Below are positions 46,718 to 60,341 of a stretch of DNA of 64,000 bases, one piece after another. The notes under the pieces were generated by a model. The model was not told the DNA's origin. It searched no databases and saw only the letters and a list, made by a program, of their open reading frames with translations. Each line of letters opens with the position of its first letter. Position 1 is the first letter of the stretch. Source of the DNA: Eurosta solidaginis (taxonomy: Eukaryota; Arthropoda; Insecta; Diptera; Tephritidae); assembly GCF_040869045.1 (NCBI RefSeq), contig NW_027137038.1, forward strand, positions 209,463 through 273,462, written 5' to 3'. Position numbers and translations under genes: made by a program.

Positions 46718-47833
46718 TTGCTTACCGGGCTAACGGTTAGCATGCTTAAAATACGTAAGTCGTTTTGTTCAACAAATTTGAGTAGATAACTCAGCAGTTG
46801 TTTCCATCAGAGCGACAATTTTTGAGATAGTTATTAAAACTGTTTAAAGGTTGTCAAACGTTGTTTCTCGTTGTATATCCTTTAATTCTAGAGTTAAATT
46901 GATAAATACCGTATACGAATTTGTTTAACGCATTTGTTTTGGTTACTCGACGTCTCCGTTCTCGTGTAGCCTACATATTGCGTTTTTTTTTTAATTTGCT
47001 TACCGGGCTAAAGGTTAGCATGCTTAAAATACGTAAGTCGTTTTGTTCAACAAATTTGAGTAGATAACTCAGCAGTTGTTTGCATCAGAGCGACAATTTT
47101 TGAGATAGTTATTAAAACTGTTTAGAGGTTGTCAAACGTTGTTTCTCGTTGTATATCCTTTAATTCTAGAGTTAAATTGATAAATAACGTGTACGAATTT
47201 GTTTAGCGCATTTGTTTTGGTTACTCGACGTCTCCGTTCTCGTGTAGCCTACATATTGCTTTTTTTTTTTTATTTTGCTTACTGGGCTAAAGGTTAGCAT
47301 GTTTAAAATACGTAAGTCGTTTTGTTCAACAAATTTGAGTAGATAACTCAGCAGTTGTTTGCATCAGAGCGACAATTTTTGAGATAGTTATTAAAACTGT
47401 TTAAAGGTTGTCAAACGTTGTTTCTCGTTGTATATCCTTTAATTCTAGAGTTAAATTGATAAATAACGTGTACGAATTTGTTTAACGCATTTGTTTTGGT
47501 TACTCGACGTCTCCGTTCTCGTGTAGCTTACATATTGCGTTTTTTTTTTAATTTGCTTACCGGGCTAAAGCTTAGCATGCTTAAAATACGTAAGTCGTTT
47601 TGTTCAACAAATTTGAGTAGATAACTCAGCAGTTGTTTCCATCAGAGCGACAATTTTTGAGATAGTTATTAAAACTGTTTAAAGGTTGTCAAACGTTGTT
47701 TCTCGTTGTATATCCTTTAATTCTAGAGTTAAATTGATAAATAACGTGTACGAATTTGTTTAACGCATTTGTTTTGCTTACTCGACGTCTCCGTTCTGGT
47801 GTAGCCTACATATTGCGTTTTTTTTTTTTTAAT
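46718..47833. repeat. Start of a fourth F cycle (four monomers)
   Basis: Order G-G-C (with CTAACGGTT and TACCGTATACG), TTTAGAGG, ATGTTTAAA, G-G-C matches the first four monomers of F1-F3. After these the array switches to domain H types. Confidence 0.65.
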
Positions 47834-49780
47834 TTGCTTACCGGGCTAAAGGTTAGTATGCTTAAAATACGTAAGTCGTTTTGTTCGACAAATTTGAGTA
47901 GATAACTCAGCAGTTGTTTCCATCAGAGCAACAATTTTTGAGATAGTTATTAAAACTGTTTAAAGGTTGTCAAAAGATATTTCTCGTTGTATATCCTTTA
48001 ATTCTAGAGTTAAATTGATAAATAACGTGTACGAATTTGTTTAACGCATTTGTTTTGGCTACTCGACGGCTCCGTTCTCGTGTAGCCTACATATTGCGTT
48101 TTTTATTTTAATTTGCTTACCGGGCTAAAGGTTAGCATGCTTAAAATACGTAAGTCGTTTTGTTCAACAAATTTGAGTAGATAACTCAGCAGTTGTTTGC
48201 ATCAGAGCGACAATTTTTGAGATAGTTATTAAAACTGTTTAAAGGTTGTCAAACTTTTTTCTCGTTGTATATCCTTTAATTATAGAGTTAAATTGATAAA
48301 TAACGTGTACGAATTTGTTTAACGCATTTGTTTTGGTTACTCGACGTCTCCGTTCTCGTGTAGCCTACATATTGCGTTTTTTTTTTAATTTGCTTACCGG
48401 GCTAAAGGTTAGCATGCTTAAAATACGTAAGTCGTTTTGTTCAACAAATTTGAGTAGATAACTCAGCAGTTGTTTGCATCAGAGCAACAATTTTTGAGAT
48501 AGTTATTAAAACGGTTTAAAGGTTGTCAAACGTTGTTTCTCGTTGTATATCCTTTAATTCTAATGTTAAATTGATAAATAACGTGTACGAATTTGTTTAA
48601 CGCATTTGTTTTGGTTACTCGACGACTCCGTTCTCATGTAGCCTACATATTGCGTTTTTTTTTAATTTGCTTACCGGGCTAAATGTTAGCATGCTTAAAA
48701 TACGTTAGTCGTTTTGTTCAACAAATTTAAGTAGATAACTCATCAGTTGTTTGCATCAGAGCGGCACTTTTTGAGATAGTTATTAAAACTGTTTAAAGGT
48801 TGTCAAACGTTGTTTCTCGTTGTATATCCTTTAATTCAAGAGTTAAATTGATAAATAACGTGTACGAATTTGTTTAACGCATTTGTTTTGGTTACTTGAC
48901 GTCTCCGTTCTCGTGTAGCCTACATATTGCGTTTTTTTTTTTAATTTGCTTACCGGGCTAAAGGTTAGCATCCTTAAAATACGTAAGTCGTTTTGTTCAA
49001 CAAATTTAAGTATATAACTCATCAGTTGTTTGCATCAGAGCGACAATTTTTGAGATAGTTATTAAAACTGTTTAAAGGTTGTCAAACGTTGTTTCTCGTT
49101 GTATATCCTTTAATTCTAGAGTTAAATTGATAAATAACGTGTACGAATTTGTTTAACGCATTTGTTTTGGTTATTCGACGTCTCCGTTCTCGTGTAGCCT
49201 ACATATTGCGTTTTTTTTTTAATTTGCTTACCGGGCTAAAGGTTAGCATGCTTAAAATACGTAAGTCGTTTTGTTTCAACAAATTTAAGTAGATAACTCA
49301 TCAGTTGTTTGCATCAGAGCGACAATTTTTGAGATAGTTATTAAAACTGTTTAAAGGTTGTCAAACGTTGTTTCTCGTTGTATATCCTTTAATTCTAGAG
49401 TTAAATTGATAAATAACGTGTACGAATTTGTTTAACGCATTTGTTTTGGTTACTCGACGTCTCCGTTCTCGTGTAGCCTACATATTGCGTTATTTTTTAA
49501 TTTGCTTACCGGGCTAAAGGTTAGCATGCTTAAAATACGTAAGTCGTTTTGTTCAACAAATTTGAGTAGATAACTCAGCAGTTGTTTGCATCAGAGCAAC
49601 AATTTTTGAGACAGTTATTAAAACTGTTTAAAGGTTGTCAAACGTTGTTTATCGTTGTATATCCTTTAATTCTAATGTTAAATTGATAAATAACCTGTAC
49701 GAATTTGTTTAACGAATTTGTTTTGGTTACTCGACGTCTCCGTTCTCGTGTAGCCTACATATTGCGTTTTTTTTTTTAAT
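47834..49780. repeat. Domain H segment H0 (seven monomers)
   Basis: Order: GTTAGTATG with GGCTACTCG and ACGGCTCC; AAACTTTTTT with ATTATAG; GAGCAACAA with CTAATGTTA and ACGACTCC; CTAAATGTT; GGTTATTCG; TTTGTTTCAAC; GTTTATCG with CTAATGTTA. The same seven recur at 55893-57839, offset about 8.06 kb. The last monomer is also the first of the next 10-mer. Confidence 0.88.
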
Positions 49781-52281
49781 TTGCTTACCGGGCTAAAGGT
49801 TAGCATGCTTAAAATACGTAAGTCGGTTTGTTCAACAAATTTAAGTAGATAACTCATCAGTTGTTTTCATCAGAGCAACAATTTTTGAGATAGTTATTAA
49901 AACTATTTAAAGGTTGTCAAACGTTGTTTCTCGTTGTATATCCTTTAATTCTAAAGTTAAATTGATAAATAACGTGTACGAATTTGTTTAACGCATTTGT
50001 TTTGGTTACTCGACGTCTCCGTTCTCGTGTAGCCTACATATTGCGTTTTTTTTTAATTTGCTTACCGGGCTAAAGGTTAGCATGCTTAAAATACGTAAGT
50101 CGTTTTGTTCAACAAATTTAAGTAGATAACTCATCAGTTGTTTGCATCAGAGCGACAATTTTTGAGATAGTTATTAAAACTGTTTAAAGGTTGTCAAACT
50201 TTTTTCTCGTTGTATATCCTTTAATTATAGAGTTAAATTGATAAATAACGTGTACGAATTTGTTTAACGCATTTGTTTTGGTTACTCGACGTCTCCGTTC
50301 TCGTGTAGCCTACATATTGCGTTTTTTTTTTAATTTGCTTACCGGGCTAAAGGTTAGCATGCTTAAAATACGTAAGTCGTTTTGTTCAACAAATTTGAGT
50401 AGATAACTCAGCAGTTGTTTGCATCAGAGCACCAATTTTTGAGATAGTTATTAAAACTGTTTAAAGGTTGTCAAACGTTGTTTCTCGTTGTATATCCTTT
50501 AATTCTAATGTTAAATTGATAAATAACGTGTACGAACTTGTTTAACGCATTTGTTTTGGTTACTCGACGACTCCGTTCTCGTGTAGCCTACATATTGCGT
50601 TTTTTTTTAATTTGCTTACCGGGCTAAATGTTAGCATGCTTAAAATACGTAAGTCGTTTTGTTCAACAAATTTAAGTAGATAACTCATCAGTTGTTTTCA
50701 TCAGAGCGACAATTTTTGAGATAGTTATTAAAACTGTTTAAAGGTTGTCAAACGTTGTTTCTCGTTGTATATCCTTTAATTCTAGAGTTAAATTGATAAA
50801 TAACGTGTACGAATTTGTTTAACGCATTTGTTTTGGTTATTCGACGTCTCCGTTCTCGTTTAGCCTACATATTGCGTTTTTTTTTTAATTTGCTTACCGG
50901 GCTAAAGGTTAGCATGCTTAAAATACGTAAGTCGTTTTGTTTCAACAAATTTAAGTAGATAACTCATCAGTTGTTTGCATCAGAGCGACAATTTTTGAGA
51001 TAGTTATTAAAACTATTTAAAGGTTGTCAAACGTTGTTTCTCGTTGTATATCCTTTAATTCTAGAGTTAAATTGATAAATAACGTGTACGAATTTGTTTA
51101 ACGCATTTGTTTTGGTTACTCGACGTCTCCGTTCTCGTGTAGCCTACATATTGCGTTTTTTTTTAATTTGCTTACCGGGCTAAAAGTTAGCATGCTTAAA
51201 ATACGTAAGTCTTTTGTTCAACAAATTTGAGTAGATAACTCAGCATTGTTTGCATCAGAGCAACAATTTTTGAGATAGTTATTAAAACTGTTTAAAGGTT
51301 GTCAAACGTTGTTTCTCGTTGTATATCCTTTAATTCTAATGTTAAATTGATAAATAACGTGTACGAATTTGTTTAACGCATTTGTTTTGGTTACTCGACG
51401 ACTCCGTTCTCGTGTAGCCTACATATTGCGTTTTTTTTTAATTTGCTAACCGGGCTAAATGTTAGCATGCTTAAAATACGTAAGTCGTTTTGTTCAACAA
51501 ATTTAAGTAGATAACTCAGCAGTTGTTTCCATCAGAGCACCAATTTTTGAGATAGTTATTAAAACTGTTTAAAGGTTGTCAAACGATGTTTCTCGTTGTA
51601 TATCCTTTAATTCTAGAGTTAAATTGATAAATAACGTGTACGAATTTGTTTAACGCATTTGTTTTGGTTATTCGACGTCTCCGTTCTCGTGTAGCCAACA
51701 TATTGGGTTTTTTTTTTTTAATTTGCTTACCGGGCTAAAGGTTAGCATGCTTAAAATACGTAAGTCGTTTTGTTTCAACAAATTTAAGTAGATAACTCAT
51801 CAGTTGTTTGCATCAGAGCGACAATTTTTGAGATAGTTATTAAAACTGTTTAAAGGTTGTCAAACGTTTTTTCTCGTTGTATATCCTTTAATTCTAGAGT
51901 TAAATTGATAAATAACGTGTACGAATTTGTTTAACGCATTTGTTTTGGTTATTCGACGTCTCCGTTCTCGTGTAGCCTACATATTGCGTTTTTTTTTTAA
52001 TTTGCTTACCGGGCTAAAGGTTAGCATGCTTAAAATACGTAAGTCGTTTTGTTTCAACAAATTTAAGTAGATAACTCATCAGTTGTTTGCATCAGAGCGA
52101 CAATTTTTGAGATAGTTATTAAAACTGTTTAAAGGTTGTCAAACGTTGTTTCTCGTTGTATATCCTTTAATTCTAGAGTTAAATTGATAAATAACGTGTA
52201 CGAATTTGTTTAACGCATTTGTTTTGGTTACTCGACGTCTCCGTTCTCGTGTAGCCTACATATTGCGTTTTTTTTTTTAAT
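49502..52281. repeat. Domain H, 10-monomer HOR copy H1 (2780 bp)
   Basis: Order: GTTTATCG with AACCTGTACG; GTCGGTTTG with TAAAGTTAAA; AAACTTTTTT; GCACCAAT with CTAATGTTA; CTAAATGTT with TTATTCG; TTTGTTTCAAC with AACTATTT; CAGCATTG with CTAATGTTA; CTAAATGTT with GCACCAAT and AACGATG; TTTGTTTCAAC with ACGTTTTTTC; TTTGTTTCAAC. The first nine recur in order from 52282. Confidence 0.9.
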
Positions 52282-55058
52282 TTGCTTACCGGGCTAAAGG
52301 TTAGCATGCTTAAAATACGTAAGTCGTTTTGTTCAACAAATTTGAGTAGATAACTCAGCAGTTGTTTGCATCAGAGCAACAATTTTTGAGATAGTTATTA
52401 AAACTGTTTAAAGGTTGTCAAACGTTGTTTATCGTTGTATATCCTTTAATTCTAATGTTAAATTGATAAATAACCTGTACGAATTTGTTTAACGCATTTG
52501 TTTTGGTTACTCGACGTCTCCGTTCTCGTGTAGCCTACATATTGCGTTTTTTTTTTTAATTTGCTTACCGGGCTAAATGGGAGCATGCTTAAAATACGTA
52601 AGTCGGTTTGTTCAACAAATTTAAGTAGATAACTCATCAGTTGTTTTCATCAGAGCAACAATTTTTGAGATAGTTATTAAAACTATTTAAAGGTTGTCAA
52701 ACGTTGTTTCTCGTTGTATATCCTTTAATTCTAAAGTTAAATTGATAAATAACGTGTACGAATTTGTTTAACGCATTTGTTTTGGTTACTCGACGTCTCC
52801 GTTCTCGTGTAGCCTACATATTGCGTTTTTTTTTTAATTTGCTTACCGGGCTAAAGGTTAGCATGCTTAAAATACGTAAGTCGTTTTGTTCAACAAATTT
52901 AAGTAGATAACTCATCAGTTGTTTGCATCAGAGCGACAATTTTTGAGATAGTTATTAAAACTGTTTAAAGGTTGTCAAACTTTTTTCTCGTTGTATATCC
53001 TTTAATTATAGAGTTAAATTGATAAATAACGTGTACGAATTTGTTAAACGCATTTGTTTTGGTTACTCGACGTCTCCGTTCTCGTGTAGCCTACATATTG
53101 CGTTTTTTTTTTAATTTGCTTACCGGGCTAAAGGTTAGCATGCTTAAAATACGTAAGTCGTTTTGTTCAACAAATTTGAGTAGATAACTCAGCAGTTGTT
53201 TGCATCAGAGCACCAATTTTTGAGATAGTTATTAAAACTGTTTAAAGGTTGTCAAACGTTGTTTCTCGTTGTATATCCTTTAATTCTAATGTTAAATTGA
53301 TAAATAACGTGTACGAACTTGTTTAACGCATTTGTTTTGGTTACTCGACGACTCCGTTCTCGTGTAGCCTACATATTGCGTTTTTTTTAATTTGCTTACC
53401 GGGCTAAATGTTAGCATGCTTAAAATACGTAAGTCGTTTTGTTCAACAAATTTAAGTAGATAACTCATCAGTTGTTTTCATCAGAGCGACAATTTTTGAG
53501 ATAGTTATTAAAACTGTTTAAAGGTTGTCAAACGTTGTTTCTCGTTGTATATCCTTTAATTCTAGAGTTAAATTGATAAATAACGTGTACGAATTTGTTT
53601 AACGCATTTGTTTTGGTTATTCGACGTCTCCGTTCTCGTGTAGCCTACATATTGCGTTTTTTTTTTAATTTGCTTACCGGGCTAAAGGTTAGCATGCTTA
53701 AAATACGTAAGTCGTTTTGTTTCAACAAATTTAAGTAGATAACTCATCAGTTGTTTGCATCAGAGCGACAATTTTTGAGATAGTTATTAAAACTATTTAA
53801 AGGTTGTCAAACGTTGTTTCTCGTTGTATATCCTTTAATTCTAGAGTTAAATTGATAAATAACGTGTACGAATTTGTTTAACGCATTTGTTTTGGTTACT
53901 CGACGTCTCCGTTCTCGTGTAGCCTACATATTGCGTTTTTTTTTTAATTTGCTTACCGAGCTAAAGGTTAGCATGCTTAAAATACGTAAGTCGTTTTGTT
54001 CAACAAATTTGAGTAGATAACTCAGCATTGTTTGCATCAGAGCAACAATTTTTGAGATAGTTATTAAAACTGTTTAAAGGTTGTCAAACGTTGTTTCTCG
54101 TTGTATATCCTTTAATTCTAATGTTAAATTGATAAATAACGTGTACGAATTTGTTTAACGCATTTGTTTTGGTTACTCGACGACTCCGTTCTCGTGTAGC
54201 CTACATATTGCGTTTTTTTTTAATTTGCTTACCGGGCTAAATGTTAGCATGCTTAAAATACGTAAGTCGTTTTGTTCAACAAATTTAAGTAGATAACTCA
54301 GCAGTTGTTTCCATCAGAGCACCAATTTTTGAGATAGTTATTAAAACTGTTTAAAGGTTGTCAAACGATGTTTCTCGTTGTATATCCTTTAATTCTAGAG
54401 TTAAATTGATAAATAACGTGTACGAATTTGTTTAACGCATTTGTTTTGGTTATTCGACGTCTCCGTTCTCGTGTAGCCAACATATTGCGTTTTTTTTTTA
54501 ATTTGCTTACCGGGCTAAAGGTTAGCATGCTTAAAATACGTAAGTCGTTTTGTTTCAACAAATTTAAGTAGATAACTCATCAGTTGTTTGCATCAGAGCG
54601 ACAATTTTTGAGATAGTTATTAAAACTGTTTAAAGGTTGTCAAACGTTTTTTCTCGTTGTATATCCTTTAATTCTAGAGTTAAATTGATAAATAACGTGT
54701 ACGAATTTGTTTAACGCATTTGTTTTGGTTACTCGACGTCTCCGTTCTCGTGTAGCCTACATATTGCGTTTTTTTTTTAATTTGCTTACCGGGCTAAAGG
54801 TTAGCATGCTTAAAATACGTAAGTCGTTTTTTTCAACAAATTTGAGTAGATAACTCAGCAGTTGTTTGCATCAGAGCAACAATTTTTGAGATAGTTATTA
54901 AAACTGTTTAAAGGTTGTCAAACGTTGTTTCTCGTTGTATATCCTTTAATTCTAATGTTAAATTGATAAATAACGTGTACGAATTTGTTTAACGCATTTG
55001 TTTTGGTTACTCGACGACTCCGTTCTCGTGTAGCCTACATATTGCGTTTTTTTTTAAT
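52282..55058. repeat. Domain H, 10-monomer HOR copy H2 (2777 bp)
   Basis: The first nine monomers match H1 in order (offset about 2780 bp), with a private CTAAATGGGAGC in the second. The ninth (54503) combines ACGTTTTTTC of H1's ninth with the TTACTCG of H1's tenth, so it looks like a fusion of those two. The tenth is a CTAATGTTA monomer that starts the next small cycle. Confidence 0.88.
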
Positions 55059-55892
55059 TTGCTTACCGGGCTAAATGTTAGCATGCTTAAAATACGTAAG
55101 TCGTTTTGTTCAACAAATTTAAGTAGATAACTCATCAGTTGTTTGCATCAGAGCGACAATTTTTGAGATAGTTATTAAAACTGTTTAAAGGTTGTCAAAC
55201 GTTGTTTCTCGTTGTATATCCTTTAATTCTAGAGTTAAATTGATAAATAACATGTACGAATTTGTTTAACGCATTTGTTTTGGTTACTCGACGTCTCCGT
55301 TCTCGTGTAGCCTACATATTGCGTTTTTTTTTTAATTTGCTTACCGGGCTAAAGGTTAGCATGCTTAAAATACGTAAGTCGATTTGTTCAACATATTTAA
55401 GTAGATAACTCATCAGTTGTTTGCATCAGAGCGACAATTTTTGAGATAGTTATTAAAACTGTTTAAAGGTTGTCAAACGTTGTTTCTCGTTGTATATCCT
55501 TTAATTCTAGAGTTAAATTGATAAATAACGTGTACGAATTTGTTTAACGCATTTGTTTTGGTTATTCGACGTCTCCGTTCTCGTGCCTACATATTGCGTT
55601 TTTTTTTTTAATTTGCTTACCGGGCTAAAGGTTAGCATGCTTAAAATACGTAAGTCGTTTTGTTTCAACAAATTTAAGTAGATAACTCATCAGTTGTTTG
55701 CATCAGAGCGACAATTTTTGAGATAGTTATTAAAACTGTTTAAAGGTTGTCAAACGTTGTTTCTCGTTGTATATCCTTTAATTCTAGAGTTAAATTGATA
55801 AATAACGTGTACGAATTTGTTTAACGCATTTGTTTTGGTTACTCGACGTCTGCGTTCTCGTGTAGCCTACATATTGCGTTTTTTTTTTTAAT
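55059..55892. repeat. Remainder of a 4-monomer H cycle
   Basis: CTAAATGTT (55059), GGTTATTCG (55337, with GTCGATTTG) and TTTGTTTCAAC (55613). With the monomer at 54782 they complete the CTAATGTTA, CTAAATGTT, TTATTCG, TTTCAAC series also seen at 48390 and 56448. TAGC is lost from GTGTAGCCTAC near 55585. Confidence 0.8.
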
Positions 55893-57839
55893 TTGCTTAC
55901 CGGGCTAAAGGTTAGTATGCTTAAAATACGTAAGTCGTTTTGTTCAACAAATTTGAGTAGATAACTCAGCAGTTGTTTCCATCAGAGCACCAATTTTTGA
56001 GATAGTTATTAAAACTGTTTAAAGGTTGTCAAACGATGTTTCTCGTTGTATATCCTTTAATTCTAGAGTTAAATTGATAAATAACGTGTACGAATTTGTT
56101 TAACGCATTTGTTTTGGCTACTCGACGGCTCCGTTCTCGTGTAGCCTACATATTGCGTTTTTTTTTAATTTGCTTACCGGGCTAAAGGTTAGCATGCTTA
56201 AAATACGTAAGTCGTTTTGTTCAACAAATTTGAGTAGATAACTCAGCAGTTGTTTGCATCAGAGCGACAATTTTTGAGATAGTTATTAAAACTGTTTAAA
56301 GGTTGTCAAACTTTTTTCTCGTTGTATACCCTTTAATTATAGAGTTAAATTGATAAATAACGTGTACGAATTTGTTTAACGCATTTGTTTTGGTTACTCG
56401 ACGTCTCCGTTCTCGTGTAGCCTACATATTGCGTTTTTTTTTTTAATTTGCTTACCGGGCTAAAGGTTAGCATGCTTAAAATACGTAAGTCGTTTTGTTC
56501 AACAAATTTGAGTAGATAACTCAGCAGTTGTTTGCATCAGAGCAACAATTTTTGAGATAGTTATTAAAACTGTTTAAATGTTGTCAAACGTTGTTTCTCG
56601 TTGTATATCCTTTAATTCTAATGTTAAGTTGATAAATAACGTGTACGAATTTGTTTAACGCATTTGTTTTGGTTACTCGACGACTCCGTTCTCGTGTAGC
56701 CTACATATTGCGTTTTTTTTTAATTTGCTTACCGGGCTAAATGTTAGCATGCTTAAAATACGTAAGTCGTTTTGTTCAACAAATTTAAGTAGATAACTCA
56801 TCAGTTGTTTGCATCAGAGCGACAATTTTTGAGATAGTTATTAAAACTGTTTAAAGGTTGTCAAACGTTGTTTCTCGTTGTATATCCTTTAATTCTAGAG
56901 TTAAATTGATAAATAACGTGTACGAATTTGTTTAACGCATTTGTTTTGGTTACTCGACGTCTCCGTTCTCGTGTATCCTACATATTGCGTTTTTTTTTTT
57001 TAATTTGCTTACCGGACTAAAGGTTAGCATGCTTAAAATACGTAAGTCGTTTTGTTCAACAAATTTAAGTACATAACTCATCAGTTGTTTGCATCAGAGC
57101 GACAATTTTTGAGATAGTTATTAAAACTGTTTAAAGGTTGTCAAACGTTGTTTCTCGTTGTATATCCTTTAATTCTAGAGTTAAATTGATAAATAACGTG
57201 TACGAATTTGTTTAACGCATTTGTTTTGGTTATTCGACGTCTCCGTTCTCGTGTAGCCTACATATTGCGTTTTTTTTTTAATTTGCTTACCGGGCTAAAG
57301 GTTAGCATGCTTAAAATACGTAAGTCGTTTTGTTTCAACAAATTTAAGTAGATAACTCATCAGTTGTTTGCATCAGAGCGACAATTTTTGAGATAGTTAT
57401 TAAAACTGTTTAAAGGTTGTCAAACGTTGTTTCTCGTTGTATATCCTTTAATTCTAGAGTTAAATTGATAAATAACGTGTACGAATTTGTTTAACGCATT
57501 TGTTTTGGTTACTCGACGTCTCCGTTCTCGTGTAGCCTACATATTGCGTTTTTTTTTTAATTTGCTTACCGGGCTAAAGGTTAGCATGCTTAAAATACGT
57601 AAGTCGTTTTGTTCAACAAATTTGAGTAGATAACTCAGCAGTTGTTTGCATCAGAGCAACAATTTTTAAGATAGTTATTAAAACTGTTTAAAGGTTGTCA
57701 AACGTTGTTTATCGTTGTATATCCTTTAATTCTAATGTTAAATTGATAAATAACGTGTACGAATTTGTTTAACGCATTTGTTTTGGTTACTCGACGTCTC
57801 CGTTCTCGTGTAGCCTACATATTGCGTTTTTTTTTTAAT
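55893..57839. repeat. Domain H segment, second copy of H0
   Basis: Seven monomers (55893, 56170, 56448, 56725, 57005, 57283, 57562) match 47834-49780 in order at a nearly constant 8057-8060 bp offset. The first carries GCACCAAT and AACGATG where H0 has GCAACAAT and AAAAGATATTT. GTATACCC at about 56325 is private. Confidence 0.85.
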
Positions 57840-59505
57840 TTGCTTACCGGGCTAAAGGTTAGCATGCATAAAATACGTAAGTCGTTTTGTTCAACAAATT
57901 TAAGTAGATAACTCATCAGTTGTTTGCATCAGAGCGACAATTTTTGAGATAGTTATTAAAACTGTTTAAAGGTTGTCAAACGTTGTTTCTCGTTGTATAT
58001 CCTTTAATTCTAGAGTTAAATTGATAAATAACGTGTACGAATTTGTTTAACGCATTTGTTTTGGTTACTCGACGTCTCCGTTCTCGTGTAGCCTATATAT
58101 TGCGTTTTTTTTTTAATTTGCTTACCGGGCTAAAGGTTAGCATGCTTAAAATACGTAAGTCGTTTTGTTCAACAAATTTGAGTAGATAACTCAGCAGTTG
58201 TTTGCATCAGAGCAACAATTTTTGAGATAGTTATTAAAACTGTTTAAAGGTTGTCAACCGTTGTTTATCGTTGTATATCCTTTAATTCTAATGTTAAATT
58301 GATAAATAACGTGTACGAATTTGTTTAACGCATTTGTTTTGGTTACTCGACGTCTCCGTTCTCGTGTAGCCTACATATTGCGTTTTTTTTTAATTTGCTT
58401 ACCGGGCTAAAGGTTAGCATGCTTAAAATACGTAAGTCGTTTTGTTCAACAAATTTAAGTAGATAACTCATCAGTTGTTTGCATCAGAGCGACAATTTTT
58501 GAGATAGTTATTAAAACTGTTTAAAGGTTGTCAAACGTTGTTTCTCGTTGTATATCCTTTAATTCTAGAGTTAAATTGATAAATAACGTGTACGAATTTG
58601 TTTAACGCATTTGTTTTGGTTACTCGACGTCTCCGTTCTCGTGTAGCCTACATATTGCGTTTTTTTTTTAATTTGCTTACCGGGCTAAAGGTTAGCATGC
58701 ATAAAATACGTAAGTCGTTTTGTTCAACAAATTTAAGTAGATAACTCATCAGTTGTTTGCATCAGAGCGACAATTTTTGAGATAGTTATTAAAACTGTTT
58801 AAAGGTTGTCAAATGTTGTTTCTCGTTGTATATCCTTTAATTCTAGAGTTAAATTGATAAATAACGTGTACGAATTTGTTTAACGCATTTGTTTTGGTTA
58901 CTCGACGTCTCCGTTCTCGTGTAGCCTACATATTGCGTTTTTTTTTTAATTTGCTTACCGGGCTAAAGGTTAGCATGCTTCAAATACGTAAGTCGTTTTG
59001 TTCAACAAATTTGAGTAGATAACTCAGCAGTTGTTTGCATCAGAGCAACAATTTTTGAGATAGTTATTAAAACTGTTTAAAGGTTGTCAAACGTTGTTTA
59101 TCGTTGTATATCCTTTAATTCTAATGTTAAATTGATAAATAACGTGTACGAATTTGTTTAACGCATTTGTTTTGGTTACTCGACGTCTCCGTTCTCGTGT
59201 AGCCTACATATTGCGTTTTTTTTTTAATTTGCTTACCGGGCTAAAGGTTAGCATGCTTAAAATACGTAAGTCGTTTTGTTCAACAAATTTGAGTAGATAA
59301 CTCAGCAGTTGTTTGCATCAGAGCAACAATTTTTGAGATAGTTATTAAAACTGTTTAAAGGTTGTCAAACGTTGTTTATCGTTGTATATCCTTTAATTCT
59401 AATGTTAAATTGATAAATAACGTGTACGAATTTGTTTAACGCATTTGTTTTGGTTACTCGACGTCTCCGTTCTCGTGTAGCCTACATATTGCGTTTTTTT
59501 TAAAT
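57840..59505. repeat. Six monomers in which GTTTATCG types recur
   Basis: CATGCATAAAATACG monomers at 57840 and 58673 (833 bp apart) alternate with GTTTATCG/CTAATGTTA monomers at 58118, 58951 and 59229. This suggests a local three-monomer period that is not perfect. Confidence 0.7.
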
Positions 59506-60341
59506 TTGCTTACCGGGCTAAAGGTTAGCATGCTTAAAATACGTAAGTCGTTTTGTTCAACAAATTTAAGTAGATAACTCATCAGTTGTTTGCATCAGAG
59601 CGACAATTTTTGAGATAGTTATTAAAACTGTTTAAAGGTTGTCAAACGTTGTTTCTCGTTGTATATCCTTTAATTCTAGAGTTAAATTGATAAATAACGT
59701 GTACGAATTTGTTTAACGCATTTGTTTTGGTTACTCGACGTCTCCGTTCTCGTGTAGCCTACATATTGCGTTTTTTTTTAATTTGCTTACCGGGCTAAAG
59801 GTTAGCATGCTTAAAATACGTAAGTCGTTTTGTTTCAACAAATTTAAGTAGATAACTCATCAGTTGTTTGCATCAGAGCGACAATTTTTGAGATAGTTAT
59901 TAAAACTGTTTAAAGGTTTTCAAACGTTGTTTCTCGTTGTATGTCCTTTAATTCTAGAGTTAAATTGATAAATAACGTGTACGATTTTGTTTAACGCATT
60001 TGTTTTGGTTACTCGACGTCTCCGTTCTCGTGTAGCCTACATATTGGGGTTTTTTTTTTAATTTGCTTACCGGGCTAAAGGTTAGCATGCTTAAAATACG
60101 TAAGTCGTTTTGTTCAACAAATTTAAGTAGATAACTCATCAGTTGTTTGCATCAGAGCGACAATTTTTGAGATAGTTATTAAAACTGTTTAAAGGTTGTC
60201 AAACGTTGTTTCTCGTTGTATATCCTTTAATTCTAGAGTTAAATTGATAAATAACGTGTACGAATTTGTTTAACGCATTTGTTTTGGTTACTCGACGTCT
60301 CCGTTCTCGTGTAGCCTACATATTGCATTTTTTTTTTTAAT
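59506..60341. repeat. Three monomers bridging domains H and I
   Basis: An A-T-G monomer (59506), a TTTGTTTCAAC monomer (59783, with GGTTTTCAAAC and GTATGTCC) and an A-T-G monomer (60063) whose oligo-T is followed by the AAGATTAGC monomer of domain I. Confidence 0.7.
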
